Shown: positions 34,528-43,241 of the stretch, piece after piece
Layout of the letters: the number at the start of each line of letters is the position of its first letter
Numbering within the stretch: position 1 is the first letter of the stretch
Source of the DNA: Tabrizicola sp.
GTDB lineage: Bacteria; Pseudomonadota; Alphaproteobacteria; Rhodobacterales; Rhodobacteraceae
Reading direction: 5' to 3'
DNA length: 48,596 nt
Assembly: GCF_016792905.1 (NCBI RefSeq)
Contig: NZ_JAEULP010000002.1
Location: 1-48,596 of the forward strand
Notes under the pieces: model-generated
Database searches by the model: none
What the model saw: the letters and a program-made list of their open reading frames with translations, nothing else
Told to the model about the DNA's origin: nothing
Position numbers and translations under genes: made by a program

Positions 34528-35322
34528 ATGTGCCGCTGGGCCGCCTATACCGGCGCGCCGATCTTCCTGGAGGAGATCGTGAGCCGACCCGGTCACAGCC
34601 TGATCCACCAGAGCCATTGCGCCACGCAGTGCCACACGGCGATCAACGCGGATGGCTTCGGCATCGCCTGGTATGGTGCCAGGCCGGAGCCGGGCCTTTT
34701 CCGCGACGTGCTGCCTGCCTGGTCGGACCCGAACCTGAAAAGCCTGACCGCCCAGGTGCAGTCGCATCTCTTCCTCGCCCATGTCCGCGCCTCGACCGGC
34801 ACCGCGACCAGCCGCAACAACTGCCACCCCTTCACCCATGGCCGGTGGAGCTTCATGCACAATGGCCAGGTCGGCGGCTATGACAGCTTCCGCCGCGATG
34901 CCGACATGATGATCCCTGAAAGCCTCTATCCCCACCGCAAGGGCGCCACCGACAGCGAGGCGCTGTTCCTGGTCGCCTTGGCCGAGGGACTGGACCAAGA
35001 CCCGCGCGGAGCCTTGGAACGCGCGGCGGCCCGGTTCATCCGGCTGGCTCGGGACAAGGGGCAGGGGCCGCATCTGCGGATGACGGCGGCGCTGTCCGAT
35101 GGGCAAAGGCTTTACGCGGTGCGCTACGCGACCGACGATGCCGCACCGTCCCTCTACCACCGCTGGTCAGACACAAGGCAAGGGCGCGCTGTGGTGTCAG
35201 AGCCGCTGGAAGCGGAAGAAGGCGGCTGGGAGGAAGTCCCGCCCTACAGCTTCTGCACCTTTGATGGCGAGACGGCGATGGTCGAGGATTTCCTGCCCTG
35301 CCGCCTCGCCGCTGCCGCCTGA
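34528..35322 (+). CDS. Class II glutamine amidotransferase
   Basis: A 264-residue Ntn-type amidotransferase domain protein of the YafJ/EgtC type. After removal of Met1 the nucleophile is Cys2 (MCRWAAYTGAP); NADGFGIAWYG, HVRASTGTATSRNNCHPF and SFMHNGQVGGY are the glutaminase blocks. EgtC relatives hydrolyse gamma-glutamyl bonds in ergothioneine synthesis, but no egt genes are nearby, so the substrate is open. The start must be at ATG 34528 to expose Cys2, although the frame opens ~110 nt earlier. Confidence 0.88.
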   Translation: MCRWAAYTGAPIFLEEIVSRPGHSLIHQSHCATQCHTAINADGFGIAWYGARPEPGLFRDVLPAWSDPNLKSLTAQVQSHLFLAHVRASTGTATSRNNCHPFTHGRWSFMHNGQVGGYDSFRRDADMMIPESLYPHRKGATDSEALFLVALAEGLDQDPRGALERAAARFIRLARDKGQGPHLRMTAALSDGQRLYAVRYATDDAAPSLYHRWSDTRQGRAVVSEPLEAEEGGWEEVPPYSFCTFDGETAMVEDFLPCRLAAAA

Positions 35323-35393
35323 CCGGGGCCAAATTCCTTAGGCAAGGAGTTTGACAAAAACTTTCCTTAAAATTCTTGCCCTCGCCCCGACCG

Positions 35394-37211
<1,818 letters not shown>

Positions 37212-37281
37212 GGGGTCCGGGTCCTGAAAGGGTTGGCGGGGGCCTTACAGGGTTTTCCGGCGGCTGGCCAGAGGGGCAAGG

Positions 37282-37362
37282 CTGTCCACGGTGGACAGAT
37301 TTTCGGACGCAACGAAATCAAGGGGTTGCTCGCGGACGTTCAGAAAATCTTAACACATGCCC
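37282..37362 (-). repeat. Dispersed ~80-bp palindrome-bearing repeat, copy B
   Basis: Read on the minus strand this is the partner of 28692-28772, about 80% identical without gaps, with the palindrome CTGTCCACCGTGGACAG at 37282-37298. It fills most of the gap between the stop of the first YitT gene (37370) and the typA start (37211). Unlike copy A, its orientation does not place the T-run after the hairpin for the local minus-strand genes, so a simple terminator role does not explain both copies. Confidence 0.7.
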
Positions 37363-37369
37363 GCCGAGG

Positions 37370-37972
37370 TCAGGCGGCGATATAGCGGTCGCGGCGATGG
37401 TTGATCGCGATGACGAGGTTCACCACCACGGCGCCGAGGAAGCTGATCAGGACGGCTTTGGCCTCGACCACAAGAAAGGCCAGCGCGAACAGCACCGCGT
37501 CGAAACCCAGTTGCACCCAGCCCGCCCGCCAGCCAAGCCGGTCCTGCAGGAGAAGGGCCACGATGCCGATGCCACCAAGGCTCGCCCCGTGCCGGAACAG
37601 CGCGAGGAGCGCCGAACCGGAGAGGAAGCCGAAGAGCACCGCGCCGAGCCAGGGGTTGAGGCTGGCAAAGCTGACCTGACCCGGCATCCAGAGGCTGAGG
37701 CCGGACAGAAGCCCGACGGCCAGAAAGGTCTTGGCGGTGAAGGCCGCACCCATCCGCAGGTAGCCGAGCAGGTAGAAGGGCAGGTTGATCGCGAAGAACA
37801 CCGGCCCGAAGCCCCAGCCGGTCGCGTAGGAGACCAGCACGGCCAACCCTGCGGTTTGCCCGGTGACAAGGCCGAGATGGGTGAGGATCACGATGCCGAA
37901 GGCCGCCATCGTCGCGCCATAGACGATGCCCTGGGCATCCTCGGTCAGGCTGTGGTGGTCGGTGTCGGTCAT
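37370..37972 (-). CDS. YitT-family membrane protein 1
   Basis: A 200-residue protein with about five or six hydrophobic spans, starting MTDTDHHSLTEDAQGIVYGATMAAFG and ending AINHRRDRYIAA. THLGLVTGQTAGLAVLVSYATG and HGASLGGIGIVALLLQDRLG are YitT-type (DUF161) blocks; function is unknown, though transport has been proposed. It is paralogous to the next gene upstream, sharing the TGQT-GLAVL core and the NHRRDRY C-terminus. A longer open frame has no support. Confidence 0.85.
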   Translation of the reverse strand: MTDTDHHSLTEDAQGIVYGATMAAFGIVILTHLGLVTGQTAGLAVLVSYATGWGFGPVFFAINLPFYLLGYLRMGAAFTAKTFLAVGLLSGLSLWMPGQVSFASLNPWLGAVLFGFLSGSALLALFRHGASLGGIGIVALLLQDRLGWRAGWVQLGFDAVLFALAFLVVEAKAVLISFLGAVVVNLVIAINHRRDRYIAA

Positions 37973-38013
37973 GGCAGCGGGACTACCCCGGCTATCAGGC
38001 GGACGAAAGACCT

Positions 38014-38637
38014 TCAGACTGCGACATATCGGTCGCGGCGGTGGTTCACCGCCAGGAACAGCGAGAAGACCGCCGCGCCGAGGAAACTGTAGCCGAGGGT
38101 GTCGAATGGCAGGACCAGCGCCGCAAGGCCGAAGATCACCACATCGGACAGAAGCTGGGCGTGGCCCGCCGGAAAGCCGGTACGGTCCTGCAACTCGATC
38201 CAGAGGACGGAAAGCCCGCCGAAGCTGCCGCCGTGACGGATGGCTGCCAGGCCCGCGATGCCGAAAAGGAGGCCGAAGAGGATGGCGGCCACCGCGGGCT
38301 CGATCCGGCCTAGCTCGATCCACTGCGGCAGGACGGCGACCAGCGCCGAAAGGGCGGCCGTCGTGACCAGCGTCTTCAGTGCGAACCGCGCGCCCATCCG
38401 GCGCCAGGCAAGGCCGAGGAAGGGCAGGGTGACGGCAAAATAGACCGCCGGAAAGGGCAGCCCGGTCAGATGGGCGATCAGCACCGCAAGCCCGGTGGTC
38501 TGGCCGGTGACAAAGCCCATATGGGTCAGGATATGCATGCCAAAGGCGGCCATGACGACGCCGAAGCCGATGCCCTGCGCATCATCCACCGCGCTGTGGC
38601 GGAGGCGGTCGGTCAGTTGGTCGGGACGGTCGGGCAT
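38014..38637 (-). CDS. YitT-family membrane protein 2
   Basis: A 207-residue paralogue of the preceding entry, upstream of it on the same strand and separated by 41 nt, so the two probably form an operon created by tandem duplication. The conserved segments are DDAQGIGFGVVMAAFGMHILTH-like at the N-terminus, THMGFVTGQTTGLAVLIAHLTG, RHGGSFGGLSVLWIELQDRTG and VNHRRDRYVAV. About six membrane spans. Substrate and function are unknown. A perfect palindrome lies 24 nt before the ATG. Confidence 0.85.
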   Translation of the reverse strand: MPDRPDQLTDRLRHSAVDDAQGIGFGVVMAAFGMHILTHMGFVTGQTTGLAVLIAHLTGLPFPAVYFAVTLPFLGLAWRRMGARFALKTLVTTAALSALVAVLPQWIELGRIEPAVAAILFGLLFGIAGLAAIRHGGSFGGLSVLWIELQDRTGFPAGHAQLLSDVVIFGLAALVLPFDTLGYSFLGAAVFSLFLAVNHRRDRYVAV

Positions 38638-38660
38638 GAATCACCTCTCTGGCCAGATGG

Positions 38661-38675
38661 GTCATATATTATGAC
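38661..38675. promoter_or_regulatory. Palindromic operator candidate before the YitT pair
   Basis: GTCATA-TAT-TATGAC is a perfect palindrome with a 3-nt centre, starting 24 nt upstream of the second YitT gene's ATG, where it would overlap or adjoin the promoter. The AT-rich sequence stands out. It probably controls the YitT operon; the regulator is not identified. Confidence 0.5.
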
Positions 38676-39030
38676 GCATAACAAGTCAACATGGCTGACC
38701 TTTTATCGATCCGAGGCGCGGCGTCCGCGAGGCAGTAATCCGCAATTGGATACTGCCCGGAAACCATCCAGGATTGTGCGGATAGCTTGTTTCCCACGCA
38801 ATGATTGTTTGTGCGCAATCAAGTTGCGATTTTAATCATTGTGGCGAAATAAAGCTGAAAATCGATACCTCTTTCGCCATATTGGACGCCCATATTCAAT
38901 TACGGGTTGAATAAGACTTCCCAGGAAGACGGATCTGTTCAAACCAGACGGTCAAATTGTCGATCTGGTCGGGAACAAAGGCAAACTGGATCCGCCTTTC
39001 CCACTGGTGTTTGCCAATGGAGGCGATGAA
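38676..39030. other. AT-rich gene-free interval
   Basis: This interval is clearly richer in A and T than the rest of the window and contains short repeats of the type CGCAATCAAGTTGCGATTTTAATC-like halves (near 38811-38838). No reading frame with a ribosome site and family resemblance was found on either strand. The last 15 nt carry the GGAGG ribosome site of the next gene. Confidence 0.5.
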
Positions 39031-39627
39031 ATGACTTTTGAAATCATGCGGAAGATCAAGAAACTGCCGACGTCACGGACAGGCCTGGGCCAGACGGCCG
39101 CGCCGACCCTTCTGGTGGCGCTGATGCTCGCTGCAGCTCCGGCAGGCGCAGGCATTCTGGGGGTTGACGTTGATGTCGATGTCGACGTTGGCGGCGGCGG
39201 CGGCGGCGGCGGCGTCGGTGTTGGCGCGAGCGTCGGGGTAGGGGGTACCAATGTCGATGCCGACGTCGGACTTGGCGGTGCGGGGGTCGGTGTTGACGTC
39301 AGTATCGGCACTGGCGTTCCGGGCGGGCCGACAGTTCCGGGCATGCCGGGCGTCGTCAAGCCGGGCGTGCCGAAAGTCGCCTCCGGCGCAGGCGGCTTTG
39401 TCTGTGCCAAGGACGGCAATGAAACCGCCTACAACGGGTTCGTCGTCCGCGATCGTGACGGCGCCATGATCGGCTGGGTCCATGAAGCCACCGTTTCGAA
39501 AAGCGGAAAGCTGCTGGCGATGCGAATCCAGTCCACCGGAAACGGCTGCTACAAGCTGGCCAATGCGGGATTCCGGATCAGCAACAATGAAGTCTGGGCG
39601 AATGTCGACGGGAATTCGTTCCGCTGA
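39031..39627 (+). CDS. Exported protein with Val-Asp and Gly repeats
   Basis: A 198-residue protein not recognised as a named family. The start at ATG 39031 follows GGAGG. A signal-like hydrophobic stretch (APTLLVALMLAAAPAGAG) follows a basic 30-residue lead. Then come DVDVDVDVGGGGGGGGVGVG-type repeats (residues ~45-100), a Pro/Gly/Val stretch and a compact C-terminal domain (~120-198: FVCAKDGNETAYNGF, DGAMIGWVHEATVSKSGKLL, NGCYKLANAGFRISNNEVW) that resembles a PRC-barrel-like fold. Two cysteines may form a disulfide. The DNA repeat of GTTGAC/GTCGAT and GGC units is slippage-prone. Confidence 0.65.
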   Translation: MTFEIMRKIKKLPTSRTGLGQTAAPTLLVALMLAAAPAGAGILGVDVDVDVDVGGGGGGGGVGVGASVGVGGTNVDADVGLGGAGVGVDVSIGTGVPGGPTVPGMPGVVKPGVPKVASGAGGFVCAKDGNETAYNGFVVRDRDGAMIGWVHEATVSKSGKLLAMRIQSTGNGCYKLANAGFRISNNEVWANVDGNSFR

Positions 39628-39635
39628 AAAGAAGA

Positions 39636-39660
39636 AGGCCCGGGCCTAATTCCCGGGCCT
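39636..39660. terminator. Hairpin between convergent genes before icd end
   Basis: AGGCCCGGG and CCCGGGCCT pair perfectly (9 bp) around CCTAATT. It lies 9 nt after the exported-protein stop and 23 nt from the icd stop and likely acts in both directions. Confidence 0.65.
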
Positions 39661-39683
39661 CGATCAATTGGTCGTCGCGGCAA

Positions 39684-40898
39684 TTACCCCTTCAGGGCTT
39701 TCCCCAGGTATTCGTCGACCTTTTCCAGATAGCCCATCGTCGTCAGCCATTTCTGGTCCGGCCCCACCAGCAGCGCGAGGTCCTTGGTCATGTAGCCGTC
39801 TTCCACGGCATCGACCGTCACCTTTTCCAGCGTGGTGGCGAAGCGCATCAGCGCATCGTTGTTGTCGAGCTTGGCGCGGTGCTTCAGGCCCCCGGTCCAG
39901 GCGTAGATCGAGGCGATGGAGTTGGTCGAGGTCTGCTTGCCCTTCTGGTGCTCGCGGTAGTGGCGGGTCACGGTGCCGTGGGCGGCTTCCGCTTCCACGA
40001 TCTTGCCGTCGGGCGTCATCAGCACGCTGGTCATCAGCCCCAAGGAGCCGAAGCCCTGCGCCACGATGTCGGACTGCACGTCGCCGTCGTAGTTCTTGCA
40101 GGCCCAGACGTAGCCGCCCGACCATTTCAGCGCCGAGGCCACCATGTCGTCGATCAGCCGGTGTTCGTAGGTCAGGCCGCGCTTCTTGAATTCCTCGGCG
40201 AACTCCGCGTCGAAGACCTGCTGGAAGATGTCCTTGAAGCGGCCGTCATAGGCCTTGAGGATGGTGTTCTTGGTCGAAAGGTAGACCGGAACGTTGCGCA
40301 CCAACCCGTAGTTCAGCGAGGCGCGGGCGAAGTCGGTGATCGAGTCGTCGAGGTTGTACATCCCCATGTAGACCCCGGCCGAGGGGGCGGAATAGACGTC
40401 CTTTTCGATGGTAGTGCCGTCGTCGCCGACGAATTTCATCGTCAGCTTGCCCGCGCCCGGGAAGCGGAAGTCGGTCGCGCGGTACTGGTCGCCGAAGGCG
40501 TGGCGGCCGACGACGATGGGCTGGGTCCAGTGCGGCACGAGGCGCGGGACGTTCTTGCAGATGATCGGCTCGCGGAAGATCACGCCGCCGAGGATGTTGC
40601 GGATCGTGCCGTTCGGCGATTTCCACATCTGCTTCAGGCCGAATTCTTCCACGCGGGCTTCGTCCGGGGTGATCGTCGCGCATTTGACGCCGACGCCGTA
40701 TTTCTGGATCGCATGGGCGGCATCGACCGTGACCTTGTCCTCGGTGCGGTCGCGCTCCTCGATGCCGAGATCGTAGTAGTGCAGGTCGATGTCGAGGTAG
40801 GGCAGGATCAGCTTTTTCTTGATGAAGTCCCAGATGATCCGGGTCATCTCGTCGCCATCAAGCTCGACGACGGGGTTCAATACCTTGATCTTCGACAT
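39684..40898 (-). CDS. icd: NADP-dependent isocitrate dehydrogenase
   Basis: A 404-residue TCA-cycle enzyme that oxidises isocitrate to 2-oxoglutarate, supplying NADPH. It is of the eukaryote-like homodimeric type: [29 protein letters not shown] has Ser94 and the substrate arginines, and [14 protein letters not shown] and [16 protein letters not shown] are conserved. AGGAGG precedes the ATG. An inverted repeat lies ~65-80 nt upstream. Confidence 0.97.
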   Translation of the reverse strand: MSKIKVLNPVVELDGDEMTRIIWDFIKKKLILPYLDIDLHYYDLGIEERDRTEDKVTVDAAHAIQKYGVGVKCATITPDEARVEEFGLKQMWKSPNGTIRNILGGVIFREPIICKNVPRLVPHWTQPIVVGRHAFGDQYRATDFRFPGAGKLTMKFVGDDGTTIEKDVYSAPSAGVYMGMYNLDDSITDFARASLNYGLVRNVPVYLSTKNTILKAYDGRFKDIFQQVFDAEFAEEFKKRGLTYEHRLIDDMVASALKWSGGYVWACKNYDGDVQSDIVAQGFGSLGLMTSVLMTPDGKIVEAEAAHGTVTRHYREHQKGKQTSTNSIASIYAWTGGLKHRAKLDNNDALMRFATTLEKVTVDAVEDGYMTKDLALLVGPDQKWLTTMGYLEKVDEYLGKALKG

Positions 40899-40960
40899 GC
40901 GGTCCTCCTGTCGGGATTCGTTGCGGGGTGCATAGCGGAAAAGCGCGGGCTTGGGAAGGG

Positions 40961-40980
40961 CGGTATGCGATTGTATACCG
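40961..40980. promoter_or_regulatory. Inverted repeat upstream of icd
   Basis: CGGTAT and ATACCG flank 8 nt (GCGATTGT), 63-82 nt before the icd ATG. The right half contains the small palindrome GTATAC, seen in some GntR-type operators. Regulation of icd through it is only a possibility. Confidence 0.3.
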
Positions 40981-41078
40981 AAATGTCGCGGAGCTTGGAG
41001 GGCCCTGTTGCCGATGCCTTCGTCACCCCTCCTGACGGATCGTTCCCGTCGAGACGTCGCGGTCGCACGAGGAGGAGG

Positions 41079-41663
41079 TTAGCCAAACCAGGGCCGGGAC
41101 TTTTCCTTGACCCAGGCCCACAACCCCGGTGCGCCCCTGGCGATCTTCAAACCGACGCGGGATTCCAGCTGGTCGAAGGTGACGTCATAGGTCTTCCACG
41201 TCCCCCCGCCGGACATCAGGTTCGCCATCACCGGCTGCACCCGATCGAGCGACTTGGCGAAGCGGGCGTCGGGGGACTCTGCGGTCTCGAAGTCCTCCCA
41301 GAGCGCGCGAAGATCGGTGGACAGGTCCTTGGGAAGCAAGCCGAAGATCCGGTCGGCGGCTTTCGTCTCGGCGGCCTGCGTTTCGGCGCTGGCATGGGCC
41401 TGACCGTTCTGTGAATGGATCGGCACGTCGCCGACGTCGATCTCGACCAGGTCATGGATCAAGAGCATCCGGATCACCCGGTTGATGTCCACGCCGGGCC
41501 CGGCCTGATCGGCCAGCACCAGCGCGTAAAGCGCCAGGTGCCAGGAATGTTCGCCGGAATTCTCGGGCCGCGAGCCGTCGACCAGCGTCGTCGCGCGCAG
41601 CACCGATTTCAGCCGGTCGGCCTCGTTCAGGAAGGCGAACTGGGCCTCCAGCCGGTCGCTCAA
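41079..41663 (-). CDS. HD-domain 5'-deoxynucleotidase (YfbR/HDDC2-like)
   Basis: A 194-residue metal-dependent phosphohydrolase. The metal-binding motif is split as usual: GEHSWHLALYAL (His39), LLIHDLVEIDVGDV (His70-Asp71) and a later Asp near residue 139 (SLDRVQP). Relatives remove phosphate from deoxynucleoside monophosphates. The start codon is TTG at 41663, overlapping the stop of the preceding small gene as TTGA. It is the last gene of a three-gene operon. Confidence 0.85.
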   Translation of the reverse strand: MSDRLEAQFAFLNEADRLKSVLRATTLVDGSRPENSGEHSWHLALYALVLADQAGPGVDINRVIRMLLIHDLVEIDVGDVPIHSQNGQAHASAETQAAETKAADRIFGLLPKDLSTDLRALWEDFETAESPDARFAKSLDRVQPVMANLMSGGGTWKTYDVTFDQLESRVGLKIARGAPGLWAWVKEKSRPWFG

Positions 41664-41929
41664 TGGCCCATGCCGCCGAAATCGACCGGCGCCTCGGGCT
41701 CCTCGTCGATCTCGCCACGCTTGGCGGCCAGCGCCTTTTCCAGGAAATCCCGGCCCCGGCGTTCGGCGAGGCGAACGCGGACCGAAGTGATGTAGGCCTC
41801 CTGGAAGGTGGGGGAGGCGGCCATGATCACCTTCGCGACCTTTTCGTAGAAGCGGTCGTCGCCCAGCTCCGTCTCGGCGGCAAGCACGTCCTCGGCGAGC
41901 TGGTCGGCCATTTCCTGCAGGGTCGCCAT
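41660..41929 (-). CDS. Conserved small protein (89 aa), function unknown
   Basis: An 89-residue, mostly helical, acidic protein: MATLQEMADQLAEDVLAAET, then DDRFYEKVAKVIMAASPTFQEA and a basic RVRLAERRGRDFLEKAL before a Glu/Pro tail ending GGMGH. It is not recognised as a named family. Its ATG shares one base with the stop of the alpha/beta hydrolase (TGATG) and its own stop overlaps the HD gene start, so tight coupling marks it as a real gene although the open frame runs much further upstream. Confidence 0.75.
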   Translation of the reverse strand: MATLQEMADQLAEDVLAAETELGDDRFYEKVAKVIMAASPTFQEAYITSVRVRLAERRGRDFLEKALAAKRGEIDEEPEAPVDFGGMGH

Positions 41930-42588
41930 CAGCGCGTCCCCTCGGTCATCCTCCGGCGGACATAGTCCGAAACCGTCTGGATCATCGGCTTCATATGCGC
42001 CTCTTCGTCCTTGAAGAAATGATCCGCACCCTCGACCTCGACATGGGTGATGGTGATGCCCTTCTGTTCGTGCAGCTTGTTGACCAGCGACTTGGTGTCC
42101 TTGGGCGGGGCCACCTTGTCGGCGGTGCCGTTGATGATCAGGCCGGAGGAGGGGCAGGGGGCGAGGAAGGAGAAGTCGTAGAGGTTCGCGGGCGGCGCGA
42201 CCGAGACGAAGCCGGTGATTTCCGGCCGACGCATCAGAAGCTGCATGCCGATCCAGGCGCCGAAGGAAAAGCCCGCGACCCAGCATTGCTTGGAGTTCTG
42301 GTTCATCGCCTGCAGGTAGTCGAGCGCGGAGGCCGCGTCGCTGAGTTCGCCGATGCCCTGGTCATATTCGCCCTGCGACCTTCCGACGCCGCGGAAGTTG
42401 AAGCGCAGCACGGTAAAACCCAGGTTGTAGAAGGCGTAATGCAGGTTGTAGACGACCTTGTTGTTCATCGTGCCGCCATAGGCGGGGTGCGGATGTAGCA
42501 CGATGGCAATCGGGGCGTCGCGGTCCTTTTGCGGGTGGTAGCGGCCCTCAAGGCGTCCGTCGGGGCCGGCAAAGATCACTTCGGGCAT
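41929..42588 (-). CDS. Alpha/beta hydrolase (YqiA/dienelactone hydrolase-like)
   Basis: A 219-residue cytoplasmic hydrolase. The strand-loop AIVLHPHPAYGGTMNNKVV, FNFRGVGRSQGEYDQG and the nucleophile Ser108 in AGFSFGAWIG are typical; Asp near 156 (NGTADKVAPP) and His near 190 (EGADHFF) complete the triad. This family is called alpha/beta hydrolase or serine aminopeptidase-like and its substrate is unknown. It heads a three-gene operon and is divergent from iscR, with the ICE-like box between them. Confidence 0.88.
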   Translation of the reverse strand: MPEVIFAGPDGRLEGRYHPQKDRDAPIAIVLHPHPAYGGTMNNKVVYNLHYAFYNLGFTVLRFNFRGVGRSQGEYDQGIGELSDAASALDYLQAMNQNSKQCWVAGFSFGAWIGMQLLMRRPEITGFVSVAPPANLYDFSFLAPCPSSGLIINGTADKVAPPKDTKSLVNKLHEQKGITITHVEVEGADHFFKDEEAHMKPMIQTVSDYVRRRMTEGTR

Positions 42589-42637
42589 TGCACTCTTCTC
42601 ATGCGGGAGCGATTTCTTGACGCTTTCGCTCGGCTAA

Positions 42638-42654
42638 ACTAGAACCGTTCTAAA
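42638..42654. promoter_or_regulatory. Irr/ICE-like iron-response box upstream of iscR
   Basis: ACTAGAACCGTTCTAAA matches the Irr iron-control element TTTAGAAYNRTTCTAAA in 15 of 17 positions, with the inner TAGAAC-C-GTTCTA palindrome perfect. It lies 49 nt before the divergent hydrolase ATG and 111 nt before iscR. Irr-type boxes in front of Fe-S assembly operons are established in alphaproteobacteria. A TTGACT at 42691 is a possible -35 element toward iscR. Confidence 0.65.
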
Positions 42655-42764
42655 GCGGGCCAAGGCTGCCTTGGACCGGCTTTCCGGGGCTTGACTGAGG
42701 TAATGTGTGAAGCACTTGGCGTCAATGCGGTTGCGATTCCCCGAGAGGGGGCAGGAGGCAGGGA

Positions 42765-43241
42765 ATGAAGCTTTCGACCAAGGGACGCTATGCGATGGTG
42801 GCGCTGGCCGACCTGGCGCTGGCCGAGGCTAAGTCGGGGGGCGACGACCTTGTCTCGCTGGCCGCGATCTCCAAGCGGCAGGACATCAGCCTGCCCTATC
42901 TGGAGCAGCTGTTCGTCAAGCTGCGCCGCGCGGGCCTGGTCGAGGCGGTGCGGGGGCCGGGAGGCGGCTACAAGCTCGCCCGCGCGCCCAACGACATCCG
43001 CATCTCGGAAGTGATGGAGGCGGTGGAGGAAACCGTCGATGCCATGCACACCGGCGCGGGGGCGAGCGGGGGGCTTTCCGGCAGCCGCGCCCAGTCGCTG
43101 ACCAATCGTCTCTGGGAAAGCCTGTCGGCCAACGTCTATGTCTTCCTGCATCAGGTGCGGTTGTCGGACGTGGTGAAGAACGACCTGACGCCCTGTCCCG
43201 CCGTGCCGAACCTGTTCCGCGTGGTCGATGACCATGACTAG
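42765..43241 (+). CDS. iscR: Rrf2-family regulator IscR
   Basis: A 158-residue winged-helix regulator that normally senses Fe-S status. MKLSTKGRYAMVALADLAL and LPYLEQLFVKLRRAGLVEAVRGPGGGYKL are the Rrf2 DNA-binding signature. The usual three-cysteine cluster site near residues 92-106 is missing: VDAMHTGAGASGGLSGSRAQ has none, and Cys144 (LTPCPAVP) is the only cysteine. A single-cysteine IscR is known in Rhodobacter sphaeroides. It is first in the suf operon and overlaps the desulfurase gene by 14 nt. Confidence 0.92.
   Translation: MKLSTKGRYAMVALADLALAEAKSGGDDLVSLAAISKRQDISLPYLEQLFVKLRRAGLVEAVRGPGGGYKLARAPNDIRISEVMEAVEETVDAMHTGAGASGGLSGSRAQSLTNRLWESLSANVYVFLHQVRLSDVVKNDLTPCPAVPNLFRVVDDHD

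Noticed and set aside
35326-35393. Terminator between the amidotransferase and typA genes
   Set aside because: AAGGAGTTT/AAACTTTCCTT pairs only with a bulge and no T-run on the correct strand, so it was not called.
37973-38323. Extension of the first YitT frame to 317 residues
   Set aside because: The extra sequence is Arg/Pro-rich and overlaps the second YitT gene out of frame; the ATG at 37972 gives the family start.
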